Shown piece after piece: positions 39,435-48,435 of a stretch of 64,000 bases of DNA. Position 1 is the stretch's first letter. Each line of letters starts with the position of its first letter. The stretch is from NCBI RefSeq assembly GCF_004795895.1, contig NZ_CP039250.1, forward strand, positions 2,976,001 to 3,040,000, written 5' to 3'. The translations under genes were made by a program, and so were the position numbers. Under the pieces are notes generated by a model, which worked only from the letters and a program-made list of their open reading frames with translations, searched no databases and was not told the DNA's origin. This stretch comes from Sphingopyxis sp. PAMC25046 (GTDB lineage Bacteria > Pseudomonadota > Alphaproteobacteria > Sphingomonadales > Sphingomonadaceae).

Positions 39435-42431
39435 TCAGAACTTGTACGAAACGCCGACGTAAGCGCGGCGGCCGAAATAGTTGCTGCGGACGAAGCGCGC
39501 CTTGGTGTCGTTGCCGAGGTGCTGACGCTCTTCCGACTTTGTCAGGTTGATGACCGAGGCGGTGAGCATCAGGCCGTCCATCAGCTCGTACGACGCGTTG
39601 ATGTCGACCTGTTCATAGGGGTCGGTGTAGACGTTAAGGCCCGAGGCGAGCCCGCCGACGACTTCGCCGCGGCGGTTATACGAGGCGCGGACGAGGAACT
39701 TGTCGGTTTCATAGAAGACCGAAGCGTTGACCTGCGTCTTCGCGCTGCCGACGAGCGCCGACTTGCCGACCGTCTCGCCATCGAGCGTAATGTCGGCGAC
39801 CGACGTGTCGTTATAGGTGAAGTTCACCTGCGCGCCGAGGCCGAAGTCGAGCGTATGCTGGGCATAGACTTCGACGCCCTGCGACCGGGCGTTCGACCCG
39901 TTGGCGACGGTCGAATAGGGCTGGATCAGCACCTGTTCGCCATTCACTTCGCGCGTCACGTCGAGCACGAGCGGGACGACGAAGTCGGACACGTCCTTGC
40001 GGAACAGGCCAACGCCGAGCACCGAGCCGCGGTCGAAATACCATTCGACGCCAAGGTCGTACTGCCACGCCGAGAAGGGCTGGAGGTCGGCGTTACCGCC
40101 GCTGCCCGACCAGCCTTCGAATTCACCGAACTGGCCGCGGTCGAAAGCGTAGGCGGCCGAACGATAAGTCAGCGAACGCTGCGACCCCAGATCGTTGAAC
40201 GAGGGACGCGAGATCACCTTTGCGACCGCGCCGCGGACGACGACGTCGGGCACGACTTCATAGACGACGTTCAGGCTGGGGAGCCAGTCGGTGTAGCTCT
40301 TCGACTGATCGATGCGCGTGTTGACGATCTCCTCGCGCTCGTCGAGCGGCCGCACCTGGCAATTGCCGTCGGGGCCGAGCGGCACATCGGGGTCGAACGG
40401 GCCGCCGGGACCGTCGACGCAATAATCGTTGAGATATTGCAGGCGATCCGAGGTCACGCCCGACTGTTTGGTGTGCGCAACGCGCAGGCCGATATTGCCG
40501 CGCAGCGGGCCGCTTTCAAAATCGGCCTGCACATAGCCGGCGAACACCTTTTCCTTGAGGTCATAGGTGTTGTTCGGCTCGGGCACGCGCACCGACGGAC
40601 CATAGGTGTCGTTGATATAGTCGAGATAATTTTCGAAATTGATGCCCGGGAACAGGTTCGCATCGAACCCGCCGGCGATGTTGCCGATCGGATTGTCATA
40701 GAAATATTCGGGCCGCGCGACCGCGCCCTCGGGCGTGTCCTGATAGCGCCGCTTGGTCGCCGGGTCGGCATACCATTCGTTGCGGCCGGTTTCGCGGTGA
40801 ATGCTCATCTCGCGCCATTTGCCGCCGACGCGGAAGGCGCTCAAAAAGCTGTCGAAGCGGCGGACGAGATCGAGCTGGGCGTAACGCTGCGAAATCGCGC
40901 TGTTGGTGAAGCCCGATCCGGTCGAGCCGACGTCGATCTGGGCGATGCCGTTCTTGATATTCTCCTGCAGCTCGGGCGAGAATTCCATGTTGAGATTGCC
41001 GCCGGTGAAATCCCAAAAGCTCAGAAAGTTGCCGTTCTGCTCCTCGCCCGTCACCGTCAGGCGCGGCTTGGCGGCGACGCCGAAGCGCATCGACGGGCCG
41101 CCGGTCGCGCGCGTCTTGCCGAACTTCGCCACAGCGTCGAAATTATCGGTGTTCCACGCGACCTCGGTCTCGAACGTGTTCGAAACCTGCTTTTCGCGGC
41201 TGTAAGTCCCCGCGATCTGCGGCGTTTCCATCGTGCAGGGCGGCGTATTGACAAGGCAGCCAGTTCCCGCCGCAGGCACCTGGAAATTGGCCGACTGGAA
41301 GATCGTGCCGCTCTCGTCGAAAGTCGGGCCGGTGAAGAAGTTGCCGTAACCCCATTCGGGGATCTTCAGCACATTGCTCTGGAAATTGCTGCTATAGTCG
41401 AAGCGGAAATAATTGGCGGTGACGGTCAGATTGTCGAACGGCCGCATCTGCGCGGTCGCCTGGATACCGAGGCGCTTGCGATGCTGCGAGAAGACTTCGG
41501 CGTTGACCGACTGCGGCGCCCAATGACCCGAATAATGCGTGCCGTCCTGCGCGGTCACGCCCTCGCCTGGCCAATAGGAGATCGCGTCGTCATTTTCGAA
41601 CGGATTGCCGTTGACGTCGGTCGCCGGGGTCAGGATGTTGCCGTCGTCATCGCGATCGCTCCACCAGCGCCAGGTTTCGGTCGAGCCGCGCAGTTCGCGG
41701 TTCGAGCGTTCCTGATAGGTCGCGCCGACGAGGAAGCCGAGCCGTTCTTCGGGGTCCTTCCACGAAATCTGGCCGGCGATTTGTGGATCGAATTTCTTGG
41801 TGGTGTCCGAATAGGTGCCTTCGGCCGAGACGAAGCCCGACCAGGCCGGGAGGTCGAACGGACGGCGGGTGTTGAGAATCACCGTACCGCCGACGCCGCC
41901 TTCCTCGAGCCGCGCTTCGGCCGATTTATAGACTTCGGTGCTGGCGATGAAGTTCGACGGCAGCAGGACATAGTTGAACGAGCGCGACGGATCGCCGCTG
42001 TCGGCGCCCGCGATGAAATTGCCGTTGAGCAGCGTGAGCGTCAGATCCGACTGGAGGCCGCGGATGCTGACGCGGCTGCCCTCGCCGCCGTCGCGGGTGA
42101 TGATCACGCCGGGGACGCGCTGCAGCGCATCGGCGACATTCTTGTCGGGGAATTTGCCGATATCCTCGGCGGTGATGACTTCGATCAGCGAATTGGCTTC
42201 GCGCTTCTGCTCAAGGCTCTGTTCGATAGACTGGCGATAGCCGGTGACGACGATCGCGTCGCCGGGTGCCTCCGCTGCCGCGTCGTCCGCGGGCGGCGCT
42301 TCGGGGGCTGCCTGTGCATGCGCCTGCCCCGCACCACATAATGCGGCCATCGCGCCCGCGCTCAGCATCAGCTCGCGCACCAACGCCGCACGCCGATTCG
42401 TCTTCGCTGAATGGATTTGTCCTGCCTTCAT
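39435..42431 (-). CDS. TonB-dependent receptor (mannan locus)
   Basis: A 998-residue TonB-dependent transporter. The signal peptide is about 1-40 (ending GQAHAQ). DAIVVTGYRQSIEQSLEQKREANSL is the TonB-box region, and AEDIGKFPDKNVADALQRVPGV and VSIRGLQSDLTLTLLNG form the plug. The barrel ends RAYVGVSYKF. ATG 42431 is preferred over the GTG just upstream because GGGAGG is 8 bases away. It heads the run GH43-GH92c-GH125-GH92b-kinase-GH92a, so alpha-mannan oligosaccharide import is inferred. Confidence 0.93.
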   Translation of the reverse strand: MKAGQIHSAKTNRRAALVRELMLSAGAMAALCGAGQAHAQAAPEAPPADDAAAEAPGDAIVVTGYRQSIEQSLEQKREANSLIEVITAEDIGKFPDKNVADALQRVPGVIITRDGGEGSRVSIRGLQSDLTLTLLNGNFIAGADSGDPSRSFNYVLLPSNFIASTEVYKSAEARLEEGGVGGTVILNTRRPFDLPAWSGFVSAEGTYSDTTKKFDPQIAGQISWKDPEERLGFLVGATYQERSNRELRGSTETWRWWSDRDDDGNILTPATDVNGNPFENDDAISYWPGEGVTAQDGTHYSGHWAPQSVNAEVFSQHRKRLGIQATAQMRPFDNLTVTANYFRFDYSSNFQSNVLKIPEWGYGNFFTGPTFDESGTIFQSANFQVPAAGTGCLVNTPPCTMETPQIAGTYSREKQVSNTFETEVAWNTDNFDAVAKFGKTRATGGPSMRFGVAAKPRLTVTGEEQNGNFLSFWDFTGGNLNMEFSPELQENIKNGIAQIDVGSTGSGFTNSAISQRYAQLDLVRRFDSFLSAFRVGGKWREMSIHRETGRNEWYADPATKRRYQDTPEGAVARPEYFYDNPIGNIAGGFDANLFPGINFENYLDYINDTYGPSVRVPEPNNTYDLKEKVFAGYVQADFESGPLRGNIGLRVAHTKQSGVTSDRLQYLNDYCVDGPGGPFDPDVPLGPDGNCQVRPLDEREEIVNTRIDQSKSYTDWLPSLNVVYEVVPDVVVRGAVAKVISRPSFNDLGSQRSLTYRSAAYAFDRGQFGEFEGWSGSGGNADLQPFSAWQYDLGVEWYFDRGSVLGVGLFRKDVSDFVVPLVLDVTREVNGEQVLIQPYSTVANGSNARSQGVEVYAQHTLDFGLGAQVNFTYNDTSVADITLDGETVGKSALVGSAKTQVNASVFYETDKFLVRASYNRRGEVVGGLASGLNVYTDPYEQVDINASYELMDGLMLTASVINLTKSEERQHLGNDTKARFVRSNYFGRRAYVGVSYKF

Positions 42432-42665
42432 CACATCGACCTCCCTGTTCGAGGGGCTGTTCGCCCCCGCTTGTTATCCGGCGCCCTCAAGGTCACCGAG
42501 CCGCGGATCGTCCGACCCGTTGAGCCTCTATCAGAATATAAAAAACAATTTGTCAAAATAAATTTTTCAAGCCGGGAGCGAGACGCGATGAACCGTTGCC
42601 AACCCATCAAAAATCCGCAATTTTTCGTGGTTTCTTGCCGCCGGATAGGCTGCCCCACGACTCGA
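42432..42665 (-). promoter_or_regulatory. Promoter region of the mannan receptor operon
   Basis: AT-rich DNA between the receptor start and the GH2 terminator. On the minus strand a TTGACA (42556-42551) is the best -35 candidate, and a loosely matching -10 (TGATAG) follows 17 bases later. The run around 42541-42570 is strongly A/T and could hold a regulator site, but I could not find a clean palindrome. No gene is visible here. Confidence 0.4.
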
Positions 42666-42697
42666 CATCCGCCATCCCCGGCCCGGGATGGCGGATG
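42666..42697 (-). terminator. 13-bp perfect hairpin after the GH2 gene
   Basis: CATCCGCCATCCC (42666-42678) and GGGATGGCGGATG (42685-42697) form a perfect 13-bp stem with a 6-base loop, 26 bases beyond the GH2 stop. There is no T-run. Position and strength suggest the end of the manA-permease-GH92d-GH2 operon before the receptor promoter. Confidence 0.55.
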
Positions 42698-42723
42698 CCG
42701 TCTCGCTCTTCGCTCGTCGCCCG

Positions 42724-44685
42724 TCAGTCGGGCGCCGGAGTCGTCCACAGCGGCGCGGCGATGTCCGCCAGCGCCTCCGCCGGCGCTTTCGGCACCGCGC
42801 GGTCGTAGGTCAAAAGCCCGTTGATCTCGTCCTCGACGTCGGTGGTCTGGGTGTAGACCGAAGCGCTGAGGCCATTTTCCTTCGCCTGGCGGATCACGCT
42901 CTCCATCTTGCGGCGGAAGCGAACGAGATATTCCTTCTCGTCCTTCGCGACCTGATAGCTCCAATTGTCCTTACCCGGCTTCCAGATATGGCCCGGCACG
43001 GGGAAGCCGACGCCGCCATATTCGCCAAGCACCACCGCGCGGTTCGTCTGGAGCGGCGGCGTCCGTGGCACGTCTTCATAGGTGTGGATGTCGAGCATTT
43101 CCGATACGCCCGGCGCGACGTCGACCCAGCCCGAATTGGCATTGACCAGCCGCGAGGGATCGAGCCCCTTTACGAAGTGCGCGAGCGTCGCCGAATCATA
43201 TTGGCCCCACCCCTCGTTATTGACGACCCAGGTGACGATCGACGGAAAGGCGCGGAGCTCGCCGACCATCTCGGACAATTGCTTCTGCTGCTCGGCGAGC
43301 GTCTCGGACGGGAAGATCGCCTGATACTGGCTCGTTCCCGCGAGATACTGGTCCTCGCCCCCTCCCGAAGGCATGTCCTGCCAAATCAGCATGCCGAGCC
43401 GGTCGGCGTCGTGATAATAGCGCGCGGGTTCGACCTTGATATGCTTCCTCAGCATGTTGAACCCTGCCTTCTTCAGGAAGACGATGTCGCTCTTCATCGC
43501 CTCTTCCGACGGCGGCGTGTAAAGCCCGTCGGGCCACCAGCCCTGATCGAGCGTGCCGTGCTGAAAGAGCGGCTTGTTGTTGAGCAGGATCGCGGGCTGC
43601 CCCGCGACGCGGCCGGGTCCGATCGACACTTTGCGCATCGCGAAATAGGCGGCAACGCTGTCGCGCGGCGCGCCCTGGACCTGCGCCTTCGCATAGACGC
43701 GGCTTTCATGGTCAGTGAAGCGCGAGTCGTAGGCCTTGCGGTCGCGCTCGGCCTCGCCCGCATAAGGGTCCGCGATCGTCACCAGTTCGGCCTTGAGGTC
43801 ATAAAGATGCGGATCATCGGGCGACCAGAGATGCGCGTTCGGGATCGCCAGCGTCGCCCGCCGGTTGGCGCGGATGATCGTCGAGGCGATCGCTTTGCCA
43901 CCCGCGCTCGCGGTCAGCCGCACCGCGTCGGTATCGTTCGCCCAGCCGCTCAATGCCACCGCGACGTCGACGGTGCCGCGATCGATGTCGGGCGTGGCGC
44001 GCACTTCGGCAATGTGAAGCTTCGGTACCGGCTCGATCCACACCGTCTGCCAGATACCGCTGACCGCAGTGTACCAGATGCCGGCGGGGTCGAGGATCTG
44101 CTTGCCGCGCGGCTGCGTCCCCGCGCTCGTCGGGTCGAGCACCTCGACGACGAGTTCGTTCGCGCCGTCCTTCAGATAGGGGGTGATGTCGAAACCGAAA
44201 GCGTCGAAACCGCCCTTGTGCGAGCCGACGACCGAGCCGTTGACGTGCACCGTCGTCTCATAATCGACCGCGCCGAAGTTGAGCATGACATTCTCGCCGC
44301 GCCAGTCGGCGGGGACGGTGAAGCTGCGGCGATACCAGACGCGGTCATCGGGCGTGACTTTGCGCGCGACGCGTGAGAGCTTTGATTCAACCGGGAAGGG
44401 CACGAGAATCTTCCCGTCCATCGCCTGCGGCTGGTCGGCCGCCTTGGGGGCGATCGCATAATCCCACAGGCCGTTGAGGTTGACCCAGCGCTCGCGCACC
44501 ATCTGCGGGCGCGGATAGAGGCGCCACGCGTTTTCGGGCGTCACCTCCTTGCCCCAGCGCGTCATGAGCTCGCCGTTGTAGACGGCGTCGCCCGCGGGCG
44601 CCGTGGCGGGCGCTTCGGCGGTTTGGGCCTGCGCCGCGAGCGGCGCGAGGACAAGAAGCGATGCGGTGATCGGAAGGCTGCGCAT
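42724..44685 (-). CDS. GH2 family beta-glycosidase
   Basis: 653 residues with a signal peptide (about 1-21, ending AQAQ). GH2 layout: an N-terminal jelly-roll sugar-binding domain (WVNLNGLWDYAIAP, VWYRRSFTVP, FGAVDYETTVHVNG), an immunoglobulin-like domain, and a TIM barrel with the acid/base Glu491 in VVNNEGWGQ and the nucleophile Glu555 in VVLGEYGG. It is shorter than E. coli beta-galactosidase and resembles the secreted GH2 enzymes of glycan loci. Beta-mannosidase or beta-galactosidase activity are the main options; in this locus removal of a core beta-linked mannose or a branch galactose is plausible. ATG 44685 has AGGAG 5 bases upstream. Confidence 0.88.
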   Translation of the reverse strand: MRSLPITASLLVLAPLAAQAQTAEAPATAPAGDAVYNGELMTRWGKEVTPENAWRLYPRPQMVRERWVNLNGLWDYAIAPKAADQPQAMDGKILVPFPVESKLSRVARKVTPDDRVWYRRSFTVPADWRGENVMLNFGAVDYETTVHVNGSVVGSHKGGFDAFGFDITPYLKDGANELVVEVLDPTSAGTQPRGKQILDPAGIWYTAVSGIWQTVWIEPVPKLHIAEVRATPDIDRGTVDVAVALSGWANDTDAVRLTASAGGKAIASTIIRANRRATLAIPNAHLWSPDDPHLYDLKAELVTIADPYAGEAERDRKAYDSRFTDHESRVYAKAQVQGAPRDSVAAYFAMRKVSIGPGRVAGQPAILLNNKPLFQHGTLDQGWWPDGLYTPPSEEAMKSDIVFLKKAGFNMLRKHIKVEPARYYHDADRLGMLIWQDMPSGGGEDQYLAGTSQYQAIFPSETLAEQQKQLSEMVGELRAFPSIVTWVVNNEGWGQYDSATLAHFVKGLDPSRLVNANSGWVDVAPGVSEMLDIHTYEDVPRTPPLQTNRAVVLGEYGGVGFPVPGHIWKPGKDNWSYQVAKDEKEYLVRFRRKMESVIRQAKENGLSASVYTQTTDVEDEINGLLTYDRAVPKAPAEALADIAAPLWTTPAPD

Positions 44686-44706
44686 GGTATCTCCTGTTGA
44701 AGAGGG

Positions 44707-44770
44707 GAGCCCGGGACCCAAGGGGGAAGGCGGATCCCGGGCTCGCGCCCCCGCGGAGGACACGGGGGCG
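44707..44770 (-). other. Tandem hairpins between GH92 copy d and GH2
   Basis: The first stem is GAGCCCGGGA (44707-44716) / TCCCGGGCTC (44735-44744), 10 bp perfect. The second is CGCCCCCG (44746-44753) / CGGGGGCG (44763-44770), 8 bp perfect. They occupy most of the 99-base gap within an otherwise tight operon. No T-run follows. Differential stability or attenuation of the GH2 message is the likely role. Confidence 0.55.
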
Positions 44771-44784
44771 AGGGGCTCGTTTAA

Positions 44785-47136
44785 TCAACGTTTTCGAGAC
44801 ATCGAAGGAGGGGCGGCGCCGGGCGCGGCACCCCACGCCTTGTTGGGCTTGGGGCCCATGGTGAAAACGAAGGTCGCGCCGTCCTTGACATCGTCGTGGC
44901 GGAACCACGGCTTGTTCCACGGCTTGCCGTCGAGCGTCGCCGACTGGATGTACATATTCGCGTCCGAATTATTCTTCGCGACGATGCGCAGCGTCTTGCC
45001 ATTGCCCATGTCGAGGCTGGCGTCGTCGAACAGCGGGCTGCCGATGATATAATCCTGGCTCGACGGATCGACCGGATAGAAGCCAAGCGCCGAAAGCGCG
45101 TACCAGGACGAGGTGGCGCCCTGGTCGTCCATCCCCGGATAGCCGTAACCCGCGGCGTCGCTGGCGTAGGTTTTTTCGAGGATTTTGCGGACGAGCGCCT
45201 GAGTCTTCCACGGCTGCCCGCTCCAATTGTAATAATAGGGGGCCTGCTGGTCGGGCTGATTGCCGTGGACATATTGACCGATCACGCCCGTGCAGTCGCG
45301 ACAGATGCCCGTCGGATTATAGGGTTTGGTGAAAAATTCGTCGAGCTTGGCGTTGAACGCGTCGCGTCCGCCGAGCAGGCCGACCAATCCCTGCACATCG
45401 TGCGGGACGAGCCACAAAGTCGACCAGCCCGATGCCTCCTTCATCATGAAGTTATAATAGGGCTCCTGTGGATCGAAGGGTGCGATCCATTTGCCGTCGG
45501 CGGTGCGCCCGCGCATGAACCCGATCGATTTGTCGAAGACATTGGCGTAATTGCTCGCGCGCTTCAGGAACATCCGGTAGTCGGCATCCTTGCCGAGCTT
45601 CTTCGCGTAGAGCGCGAGCGCATAATCGTCCCAAGCATATTCGAGCGTCTTGTCGGCGCCCGCCTTGCCGCCGGCATAGGGCGGGCTGGGATTGTGATCG
45701 GGCACGATGTCCGAAATCCAGCCCTGCTTCATATATTCGGCGAGATAGCCGCGCGGTCCCTTCGGATCGGTCGCATTCTTGCGCAAATATTCATAGGCGG
45801 CTTCGTAGTCGAATTCGATGCCGCGTTCCCACGCGCCGAGGAAGAGGAACACCGCATTGTCGCCGTGGAAGGAGGTGTTCATATAGCCCTTCTCGCGCGC
45901 CATCGCGAGTTCGGAGGCCATGATATTCTGGACCGCCTCGGGCTCCATCAGTTCGAGCAGCACGATCTGGTTGCGCCCCGTGTCCCAGAAGGGAACCGGG
46001 CCGTAGCGGTCGTGCGTCGCGGTCTGGACCTTGCCGTTGGTGTCGGCGAATTTCTCGCCCTTCTGCGCGATCAGACGCGGCGAGGCGAAGGACTGGAACA
46101 GCGTCGAGTAAAAGAGCTTCCGCTGCTTGTCGGTGCCGCCCGTCACGCGGACGCGGTTCAAGAGCTGCGCCCAGGTGTCGCGCGCCGCCTTGTGAACACC
46201 GTCGAAATCCCAGCCCGGCACTTCGGCGGCGAGCCGCTCGGCCGCCTGTTCATAGCTGGTGCCGTGCGCGATCTTCATCAGCACCTGCTCGCCTGCCGTC
46301 GTTTTGAAGGTCACGTAGCTGCCGGCATAGCTGCCCGTCATCTCGCGCCCACCGGGCTGCACGTCGCTGGTGCCGATGCCCCAGCCTTCATTGTCGCCGG
46401 GCGATTTGCGAAAGGTACCGAGCGCCGCGAAGGGCTTCGAGAATTCGGCGACGAAATAGGCGCCGTCGGTGCTGCGCTTGTCCTTCGATATGCCGCGTAT
46501 GACGCGGTCGCCAACGACCTCGACCGAGCCGCCGTGGCGCGGCAGGTTGACGATGATGTTGGACCGCTGGCTTTCGGGGAAGGTAAAGCGCATCACGCTC
46601 GCCCAGCGCGTCGCGGTCAGTTCGACCTGCGTGCGGAAGGTGTCGAGATAGACCGAATAATAACCCGGCGACGCTTTCTCGCGCGACTTGTCGTACCAGG
46701 ACTGGCTGTAGGCGGGCGGCGGCGACCAATCGCCGACCACGGGCATGATGATTGGCTCGGCGCCGCCGCCATAGGTCGAGCCGCCGCCGCCGGTGAAGCC
46801 GATCATCGTCGGGTTGGTGTAATAATAGGGAACGGGGACGCCGTTCGGATAGAGAAGTTCGATATTGTTATTGACCGGCGCTGCCTCGACCGAGCCGTGC
46901 GGCAGGCGCGCCCCCGGCGACGTCTGCCCCGAATAGACAGGCTCGCCCGGCGGCGGCGCATTGCCGATCACCGCCGGATCGTCGAGCGGCGCGGTGCCGA
47001 CGAGCGGGTTGGCGAGATCGACCGGCGACTGCGCCGTTGCGGACGAAAAGGCCAGTATCGCGGCCGACGACGCCATGACGCTCCCGATCCTTTGCAGACG
47101 ACGCTGCCAACCGCTCGAAACCCCGTATTTTTTCAT
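44785..47136 (-). CDS. GH92 family protein (copy d, Gln at the acid position)
   Basis: 783 residues with a long signal peptide (about 1-36, ending SATAQ). GH92 landmarks are more divergent: LANPLVGTAP, then an insertion rich in Pro/Gly, IGFTGGGGSTYGGG in place of the usual SHTHLSG, PFWDTGRNQIVLLELMEP, and GMDDQGATSSWYALSALGFYPV. The acid motif reads HGNQP with Gln627, as in copy c. ATG 47136 is chosen because GGGAAGAGGG precedes it. Loss of both the acid and the HTHLSG-type loop implies a substrate different from plain alpha-mannosides. The FHS permease lies 39 bases upstream and GH2 downstream. Confidence 0.87.
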   Translation of the reverse strand: MKKYGVSSGWQRRLQRIGSVMASSAAILAFSSATAQSPVDLANPLVGTAPLDDPAVIGNAPPPGEPVYSGQTSPGARLPHGSVEAAPVNNNIELLYPNGVPVPYYYTNPTMIGFTGGGGSTYGGGAEPIIMPVVGDWSPPPAYSQSWYDKSREKASPGYYSVYLDTFRTQVELTATRWASVMRFTFPESQRSNIIVNLPRHGGSVEVVGDRVIRGISKDKRSTDGAYFVAEFSKPFAALGTFRKSPGDNEGWGIGTSDVQPGGREMTGSYAGSYVTFKTTAGEQVLMKIAHGTSYEQAAERLAAEVPGWDFDGVHKAARDTWAQLLNRVRVTGGTDKQRKLFYSTLFQSFASPRLIAQKGEKFADTNGKVQTATHDRYGPVPFWDTGRNQIVLLELMEPEAVQNIMASELAMAREKGYMNTSFHGDNAVFLFLGAWERGIEFDYEAAYEYLRKNATDPKGPRGYLAEYMKQGWISDIVPDHNPSPPYAGGKAGADKTLEYAWDDYALALYAKKLGKDADYRMFLKRASNYANVFDKSIGFMRGRTADGKWIAPFDPQEPYYNFMMKEASGWSTLWLVPHDVQGLVGLLGGRDAFNAKLDEFFTKPYNPTGICRDCTGVIGQYVHGNQPDQQAPYYYNWSGQPWKTQALVRKILEKTYASDAAGYGYPGMDDQGATSSWYALSALGFYPVDPSSQDYIIGSPLFDDASLDMGNGKTLRIVAKNNSDANMYIQSATLDGKPWNKPWFRHDDVKDGATFVFTMGPKPNKAWGAAPGAAPPSMSRKR

Positions 47137-47175
47137 TGCGACCCTCTTCCCTGACAATCTTTCGTTGATTGCGCC

Positions 47176-48435
47176 TCAGTGAGGCGCGCTTTGCAGCACT
47201 CCGTTTCGCGCCGGCGCGCGCGCCGCGAACCAGCCGAACAGCGCGATGACGAGGTAGCAGGCCATCGGCACCAGAAAGGCGAGGAAGCGGCTGCCGCTGG
47301 CGTCGGCGACCTGCGCGAAGGCGAGCGGCACGAGCGCGCCGCCGACGATCGCCATGCAGAGCAGCCCTGAGGTCGCCGACGCGGGCGCGGTCGAACGCTC
47401 GATCGTCAGCGAGAAGATCACGGGGAACATGATCGAGTTGAACAGCCCGACCGAGATGGCGAGCACGCCCGCTGCGGGCCCGCTGATCTGGCTGATCGTC
47501 AGGCAGAGCAGCGCCGCGGCGACCGCCGCCACCGCGAGCAGCGGTCCCGCGGGTAGTTTGTAGAGGAGGCCCGAACCGATAAAGCGGCCGATCATCGCGC
47601 CGAGCCAATAAAGGCTGACGAAGCTGCCCGCCTCGACCGCGCTGATCGCGAATACGTCGGGCTGTTCGAGGAAATTGACCATTGCGCTGCCGATCGCGAC
47701 CTCGGCGCCGACATAGAGGAAGATCGACAGCGCCCCCGCAAGCGCCCAGGGTGAGGCAAAGGCGCTCGTGATGCGCGCGCTCTTTTCGGGCGGCGGCGCG
47801 GCGGCGGCGATCTCGTGCCGGACGCGATAGAGGAAGACCGCGAGCACCGCGATCACCGCCGCGATGAAGACATAGGCGACGTCGATCCGGCCGAGCGAAT
47901 AGGCGATCTTCGCCTCGGTCACCGGCCCATCCTCGAACAGTCCGCCCTGGAGCAGCGTCCGCGCGGCGAGATAGGGCGCGACGACGGTGCCGAGCGAATT
48001 GAACGCTTGGCTCAAAACCAGCCGGAAATGCGAGCGTTCGGGGCGGCCGAGCGAGGCCGAAACCGGATTGGCAGCAACCTGCAGCAGCGTGATGCCCGAG
48101 GCGATCACGAACAGGCCAACGAGCACCATCGCATATTCGCGCACCACGGTCGCGAGCGGCATGATCAGGCAGCCGACGATCATTGTCGCCAATGCCACAA
48201 TGATCGAATTGGCCGCGCCGAGCCGCCCCATCAGCGCCGCCGCGGGCAGCGAGACGACGCCATAGGCCATGAAAAAGGCGAATTGGGTAAGGAAACTTTC
48301 GGTATCGCTGAGCGCGAAGATCGCCTTCACCGCGGGGATCAGGATATCGTTGACCGCAGTGACCGCGCCCCAGACGAAGAAAAGCATGGTGACATAGGCG
48401 AAGGTCCAGCCCGTGCCCGAGCGGCCAGCGGTCAT
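47176..48435 (-). CDS. FHS-family (FucP-like) MFS sugar permease
   Basis: A 419-residue inner-membrane proton-coupled sugar transporter of the fucose/glucose/galactose/N-acetylglucosamine permease group. Landmarks: MLFFVWGAVTAVNDILIPAVKAIF in helix 1, QFAFFMAYGVVSLPAA, and LLQVAANPVSASLGRPERSHFRLVLSQAFNSLGTVVAPYL, the family signature. ATG 48435 overlaps the manA stop as ATGA. Likely role: uptake of mannose or another monosaccharide freed in the periplasm. Substrate inferred from the locus. Confidence 0.88.
   Translation of the reverse strand: MTAGRSGTGWTFAYVTMLFFVWGAVTAVNDILIPAVKAIFALSDTESFLTQFAFFMAYGVVSLPAAALMGRLGAANSIIVALATMIVGCLIMPLATVVREYAMVLVGLFVIASGITLLQVAANPVSASLGRPERSHFRLVLSQAFNSLGTVVAPYLAARTLLQGGLFEDGPVTEAKIAYSLGRIDVAYVFIAAVIAVLAVFLYRVRHEIAAAAPPPEKSARITSAFASPWALAGALSIFLYVGAEVAIGSAMVNFLEQPDVFAISAVEAGSFVSLYWLGAMIGRFIGSGLLYKLPAGPLLAVAAVAAALLCLTISQISGPAAGVLAISVGLFNSIMFPVIFSLTIERSTAPASATSGLLCMAIVGGALVPLAFAQVADASGSRFLAFLVPMACYLVIALFGWFAARAPARNGVLQSAPH

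Noticed and set aside
39075..42341. A 1088-codon plus-strand open frame opposite the third TonB receptor
   Set aside because: Same antisense effect; it spans the GH43-receptor hairpin and two clear minus-strand genes, and its sequence is low-complexity Arg/Asp/Val/Ala.
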